Source of the DNA: JAISST01 sp050434145
GTDB taxonomy: Bacteria; Fusobacteriota; Fusobacteriia; Fusobacteriales; Fusobacteriaceae
DNA: 64,000 nucleotides
Assembly: GCF_050434145.1 (NCBI RefSeq)
Contig: NZ_JBNPVX010000003.1
Span: 49,753 to 113,752, forward strand
Direction of reading: 5' to 3'
The position numbers and the translations under genes are program-made. Shown here in pieces: positions 62,101-64,000 of this stretch (the first letter of the stretch is position 1; each line of letters starts with the position of its first letter). The notes beneath the pieces were generated by a model. The model was not told where the DNA came from. It saw only the letters and a program-made list of their open reading frames with translations, and ran no database searches.

Positions 62101-63784
62101 ATATGCATTAATAGTAAATGGAACAAATGGTACAATAAGAATTACTGCAGATGGTGGGACAGGTTTACTTGGTTATGAAGGAATGTTCATAAATCAAGGA
62201 AGAATATCTATAGATCCACATGTGGAAGGAACTTTATATGCTAAAACAAATGGTGATTCAGGTAATGTGGGTGCTATCTCAATCGTAGATGATGGAATAG
62301 TAGTAATTAATAATCAATTTATACATGCTGGAACAATTGAGGCAGATAAAATAACTGTAGATGGTGCATATGTATCCATAGCTAATGCAAATAATAATCC
62401 AATGTTTGTAGTAAATAGTATAACTGGTGAAATTAATTTAGAATCTGATTTTATTACCACAGGTAATGGATATGGATGGACAGTGCCAGACTTTGTAGCA
62501 GGAGCAACTAGTGGGGGAGCGTCAATTGGTGATCTTTTAATAAATACGTCACCTTTGTTTGTAGGAAATGTACTACAAAATGGGACATTGGTGGTAGCAA
62601 AACAACCATATTCATATCTGGTGACAGGAACACAATTTGATAATTTATATAATGGAATTGACAGCTTGTTGGCAATTGATCAAGGAGGAACTGGAAAAGA
62701 TTCTCAAATACTTAAGAACCTCAATGCTTATTTAGATAATATTTACAAAACTGATAGTGGAAAAGCTTTTACTTCTGAAGCTGAAAGATCATTAGCTGAA
62801 ATGAGAGGAGATATTTATTCTACTATTCAAAAGAGAATGCAACATGTACAAGGTGCTTTTGATAGTTCATTTGATGAAATGTTGAATTCATATAATTTCA
62901 CCAGAGATACAGGTAAATTTAGTGTGATGTATCAACAAGGTGACTTCAAAGACAGAACAATAGGCATAGATGACTATGATTACAGAGTACAAGGTCTAAT
63001 GTACATGAAAGAAGAAGAGGGAAGAAAATATGGTAATAAAAAAGGTTATTCAGTAGGATTTGCAGTATCTAGATTTGATTTTGATGATTCACCTACTTAT
63101 GGAAGTGACTCTAAGGAAGATGTATATAGTGTAAGAGCTGGGGTACATAATGTACATAGCTTTGGAACAGAAGATACTACAAGATTAGTGTCAAGATTAG
63201 AACTTGGTTATAATAGACATGAAGCAACAAGAACATTAGAATTGGATAAAGTTTATAAGAACGAAGGAAAGTACAATTCATATCAAGTAACTTTGGATAA
63301 CAGATTGGAAAAAGACTTCTACAGAGACTTACATACTACAATCAGAGGATATGTTGGATTGAATGTTGAATATGGTTATGTAGATGGATTTACTGAAAAA
63401 GCTAAAGGTGATAGTGGGTTATTATTAAAAGTTAAGTCAAATGATTACTTTAGTGTAGAAGGTGAAGTTGGTGTTAATGCTACACATAGAATACTTGTAG
63501 GGAAAAAATTATCTGTAAAATTAACTGGTGATTTGGCTTATGGACATGAATTTGGTACAAACTATGACAGAAATAAAGCTAAAGTTGCAGAAGGAACTGA
63601 AGGATATTATAGTTTGATTAAACCAGAAGAAGAGAAAGATCATGTGAAAGGAAGAGTAGGAATTACTATAGAAAAGGCGAATCATTATGGATTAACTTTT
63701 GATGTAGAGGCAAGAAAGCATAGTAATAAAGATAGCTCAGATGTTAGATATGGGGTAAGATTCAATTATAAATTTATGGACTAG
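53141..63784 (+). CDS. Giant type V autotransporter adhesin
   Basis: A 3547-residue outer-membrane autotransporter. The N terminus (residues 1-42) is an extended signal with a basic stretch KRFIKRKISYTSG and the helix LLIAFLITGAIGFAAG. Residues about 45-120 form the helical N-terminal segment typical of fusobacterial autotransporters. The passenger, to about residue 3200, is a long beta-helix-type array with recurring turns of the G-[VI]-G-[VIM]-Y kind alternating with NNG-[TK]-I-x-[VL] strands. A C-terminal beta-barrel of about 295 residues starts near NFTRDTGKFSVMYQQGDF and ends VRYGVRFNYKFMD-like (RYGVRFNYKFMD). I found no cysteine. AGGAGG at 53131-53136 fixes ATG 53141; the TTG at 53108 is in frame but not used. 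The stop TAG is the first triplet of the downstream repeat. Ligand and role are unknown; adhesion or coaggregation is inferred from the family. Confidence 0.93.
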   Translation: MNSSFAKENGNALKRFIKRKISYTSGLLIAFLITGAIGFAAGVTNEKPIDGTVTASESFSDALTGQIAYIKNLLTENEKSLSQSKKDEYELLRKGDFYSKPIYPSTQIFFNYGYERSGKSKNRTSEEWGGTLEDIKYRMAGYTLPKGKNPYHEGELIAKGNGFDFGPYNPESSIYGPEYLTPLYKTDESGNLVTLPVDLDASKEYYTDMNGNKYYSATDSDGNKQIVDSNGRVVILDELGDVVMESSLADKNIGGNIPKDGVEGLDPVLDGKNAMDELVEGNGVYIQEEVKKMDEILVDANLSEINAVIPEIDKNVAKNVSVNVQMPNSLITNFSANTLSINGTIHIPGDLPNISLTPPPSINSISISKPTFDLNTNKIGDGIDSLGSGNNSSNTYNVVNNDIRIGGLGTIAAVAPKFDSIFDGNIGKGKDPEIKAGGFVEKGIKADSATNANTGATYYNDANGADNGVIAQVEVKTGEFNLNRTSKDSWNYRWDNYTGQMTVTSPTDAVKEDVIGETANDKQGFVVVTTGIGRTGESSTFNVNRNLATDSSLNSLDEAGKVREFAHINMIDGRGWVDLQAKFGPHAEAAKNYTDNIMIGNIQPKYIVYENNGVINLNGMNQSFTNQYIQMDKSVGLGVQSKLLAINAGIINITPYKDNFNKIYGNNAVFVISAKATNKGTTLVQNVMYNSGTIKLSSPDSAVYVIDNTGGSVVQIEVAQRAYAINKGNINVSGGNNVGVLLNNIAKQGIGLNRGGLTLAVEKSINFADDNNIGFYVGANKYAIDDTNILSSDIEGIFKGNFEKGKENVGIYSKNGINLTEHVLTFVENMNSVGVATLDGMQNTDQDTITLGEGETGIKGGSNNIGLYAAYGNIKTTGDVILTSSNDGNGINNTAAFANKGKNITILGAVKADNTTDSAVLISKGKDSSENSSVLNIGNGTKGQLDIKILGSSSDDKIKAVGLYAVDGGKINIDPETNKSKIEVIDGVGMYSGTDSTIDAKKTVIKVSGTSGSEVGTAALYANNGRIDIANSTIEAINSVGAYATGNKAEINMENMRIALDKTGTDIGNAALYATDEAIINAKNSDIDFNTNGGYAIYTKEDGNVDIRGTTLTLRGKSVGMNNGGRDVIVDTNTKIVMMSNEAVVVTDSEINTASGDPILTVGGSSNKLSEYFDVGSVTAGTEIIDGNSVTYDQYAIAAVDGAKISIDENISKTATNDQAEFYFKRFVGQKVKLDVNADVAAQMTTLDSNAFDRFEGQVIALEGAASTTASSVNDTHIKIADGKTITADRADTIKVAGKTGAMGVYINYGILENNGNINVENDITNHVYDKAVGVYSVNGSKTTNESGGKITVGGNNSVGMLGYGWRVDEYGNPVTHAKEGFGTGEIDLTNNGTITMSGAGSVGIYANNNSGEDANVINNGKVVVGTKDSVDNSSVGIYGINVSMELGSNSNITAGKDGVGVYGEESTIEVLSGSKITVGENGAGIYGKDSTIKMNSGSTITTGKNGIGIYADDESVIEGSDLGTFILGEGATAIHLKDGSEIDDPSASIALEHGDGSKNLLGMVFEGNGDLLKNSDGSIIAKKYETAFDIDGTKVVNGILLAGTKGAILSSSGSLELGASDAIQGTTDNVVGIYTNSGAVGVNKGTITLNADHAIGMYTKEGAIANINGGVINVNNEVDNNGIDKTTQIGMAVEGSFSHNYPNAGEKSKITNGGYVFNDGKINLNSNGTVGIYINNGATGLLTGSGIDFKGTNSFGVIVNGANGTRATLNLGNDNIATLLGYTPEWNDIVHKGDGENNILVLATGYSDIYNRTGDNGKKFIVGDSTKELSDGTIGIYLEGDNNTYTDVTGSKSYVYNNGVGVYSRGNNELALTMDVHNTTASKPKAGIGVYLDGNTNKITGTISATGDTPDKYAIGVYVNEKNGTPLGINTGGVAQISGKLIFTLKDYGTGMYLENNSYATGGTIEIWNAASAGNNNIGLYYSKGKNGMDTVVTHDTTLDLKGDQVVGLYAADTIQLINGKGINYEGTDNIGAFISGKSVYTSNSTGDNIKTNNSIGMYVEEGKAINNGTITISNNKSFGMIAAAKDEKVATVVNDNTIVVNNGVGMGIKGDIVPNTLNTGINNNNIIVHTDILATDNISVGVLVEGTGAKFDGTNSTINVIGAKGIGMALKETEGNQITKGGVINLGTDSSLGIHASGSDVDFDVELIGAGTGIFVEKGNRKSTVSGIVDGSNMTSGSIGLYVNGTNTTFGSEEVVLNNTVVKTGTQNTGIYFAKDYKLGNTAVISNRGSTGIHVGKNTTLELDDNTMIDVDRDSIGVYVDGTGSSATTLKASGVSLSGATLKITDGSIGIVNNGVNAVSYIGVDGNLTVDYDSEYGVLVYNKGGYVEIGDKLTIITSGAGKGIVGFSENGDMKSDHGNIVINNGEVGLFTKLNNTALKNTYSLENTGVIKVNANGIGMYVNNDGTFSGDMTFENNGTVIVNGENAVGLYSNYGAVINKNTMSVTGNGIGLSLEGDADSADVGDLDVVNGTGVSINGNNKSARVSPTLTGNINLGAGTANNYNIGSFFLDFNGDIQTLPTINTSNNTIKTAIDGGNNKIHLGIVINGANKNEVGLYAKSSNTILTQNVNVAGEENIGVYSDNGTITGNIVSVNTGTAYDSVNPFKKASIGMYLSNNSTGNVKNVVANRNSIGLLATDASIGNVGHVISGANAIGAYANNNSVLNINGTVDVSGGGYGLFGDNSDINTTGNVIVGAGKGMGIVSKGEGNIDYKGELRVGAASVHDDASVGIYKENSSGMVKTNSTSDWSIGKYGYGIYLDNKNYTGMEDMILNNYANMNLSESSIGIFATGNGSGTVLSDNHGTINVGTSEERTSAGFYVGNGATGTNKGIINVESSSSLGAYVTGVQSKFTNDGTINVNNSAVGILAKDGSTVINNGNIILGTDIVSADKKNIGIAAYGSNSVITTVKNNGYIEVGNGVGIYGNEYALIVNGTNGTIRITADGGTGLLGYEGMFINQGRISIDPHVEGTLYAKTNGDSGNVGAISIVDDGIVVINNQFIHAGTIEADKITVDGAYVSIANANNNPMFVVNSITGEINLESDFITTGNGYGWTVPDFVAGATSGGASIGDLLINTSPLFVGNVLQNGTLVVAKQPYSYLVTGTQFDNLYNGIDSLLAIDQGGTGKDSQILKNLNAYLDNIYKTDSGKAFTSEAERSLAEMRGDIYSTIQKRMQHVQGAFDSSFDEMLNSYNFTRDTGKFSVMYQQGDFKDRTIGIDDYDYRVQGLMYMKEEEGRKYGNKKGYSVGFAVSRFDFDDSPTYGSDSKEDVYSVRAGVHNVHSFGTEDTTRLVSRLELGYNRHEATRTLELDKVYKNEGKYNSYQVTLDNRLEKDFYRDLHTTIRGYVGLNVEYGYVDGFTEKAKGDSGLLLKVKSNDYFSVEGEVGVNATHRILVGKKLSVKLTGDLAYGHEFGTNYDRNKAKVAEGTEGYYSLIKPEEEKDHVKGRVGITIEKANHYGLTFDVEARKHSNKDSSDVRYGVRFNYKFMD

Positions 63785-64000
63785 TTAGCAAAACGAAAGA
63801 CGAAGTCTAGAGGCTTTGGTTAGTAGTCCGTATGTAGCGACGTCAGTGAATGCAAAGGATGAACCACAGGAGCTACGATGGATTCTGAGAAGAAAAATAA
63901 TATTATAGTTAGCAAAACGAAAGACGAAGTCTAGAGGCTTTGGTTAGTAGTCCGTATGTAGCGACGTCAGTGAATGCAAAGGATGAACCACAGGAGCTAC
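63782..64000. repeat. 124-bp tandem direct repeat after the autotransporter
   Basis: TAGTTAGCAAAACGAAAGAC at 63782 and again at 63906 begin identical units of 124 bp. The first unit (63782-63905) is complete and the second runs to the window end without a difference in the 95 bp visible. The unit is more GC-rich than its surroundings, contains a potential GTAGC...GCTAC stem, and includes the stop codon of the autotransporter as its first three bases. More copies may lie beyond the window. Confidence 0.95.

Noticed and set aside
63875..63931. 18-codon frame with AGGAG and ATG across the junction of the 124-bp repeats
   Set aside because: Too short to support, and its presence follows from the chance joining of repeat units; no evidence of translation.

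Overview
The window is AT-rich chromosomal DNA from a fermentative diderm anaerobe, most likely a member of the Fusobacteriota and probably Leptotrichiaceae (Leptotrichia-like). The pointers are a giant cysteine-free type V autotransporter with a fusobacterial-style N-terminal segment, a small exported coiled-coil protein of the FadA type just before it, a single-chain pyruvate:ferredoxin oxidoreductase next to pta-ackA, a two-subunit iron-sulfur serine dehydratase, TrmFO, and frequent TTG start codons behind strong Shine-Dalgarno sequences. The genus assignment is inference; no rRNA or tRNA gene is present.

Layout. 1-7,200: the end of a TPR-like gene, dprA, topA, sdaAB-sdaAA and trmFO. 7,300-14,450: an accessory, partly decaying stretch, mostly minus strand, with an SDR dehydrogenase, a membrane-anchored protein split by a frameshift at a run of seven A, a ruined GNAT acetyltransferase, an FMN-binding protein with a MipA-type outer-membrane protein, a TetR regulator with its own palindrome, a cysteine hydrolase broken by one missing A, and a divergent HxlR/flavoprotein pair. 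14,600-20,725: a degenerate tyrosine recombinase overlapping hslV, yqeH, a pilin-like protein, a flavoprotein and ftsY. 21,009-27,207: pta, ackA and nifJ, which together convert pyruvate to acetate and ATP. 27,400-33,843: a DUF697 membrane protein, two half-size chromate transporters, and a cluster of DUF3870, a transporter, a cytoplasmic class A beta-lactamase-like hydrolase and a D-aminoacylase. 33,910-36,311: SanA-like protein, a type III toxin-antitoxin locus (repeat RNA plus ToxN/AbiQ toxin) and an exported phosphatase. 36,497-42,375: aspartokinase and hom diverging from thrC-thrB-ACT protein (threonine biosynthesis). 42,549-50,071: a PASTA penicillin-binding protein, priA, def, a DivIC-like protein, glpX and an HPr-like protein. 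50,195-51,241: two small membrane proteins. 51,242-64,000: a 1.3-kb non-coding leader with phased 41-42-bp repeats, the FadA-like gene, the 3,547-residue autotransporter and 124-bp tandem repeats that start on its stop codon.

The most notable observations are the complete type III toxin-antitoxin locus; a dispersed intergenic repeat whose same end lies about 25-35 bp upstream of three unrelated genes; the two different tandem-repeat arrays that bracket the adhesin/autotransporter unit; a hairpin between the Shine-Dalgarno sequence and the TTG start of glpX; and a recombinase-HslV pair in which the recombinase has lost catalytic residues and HslV has no adjacent HslU and an extended N terminus.
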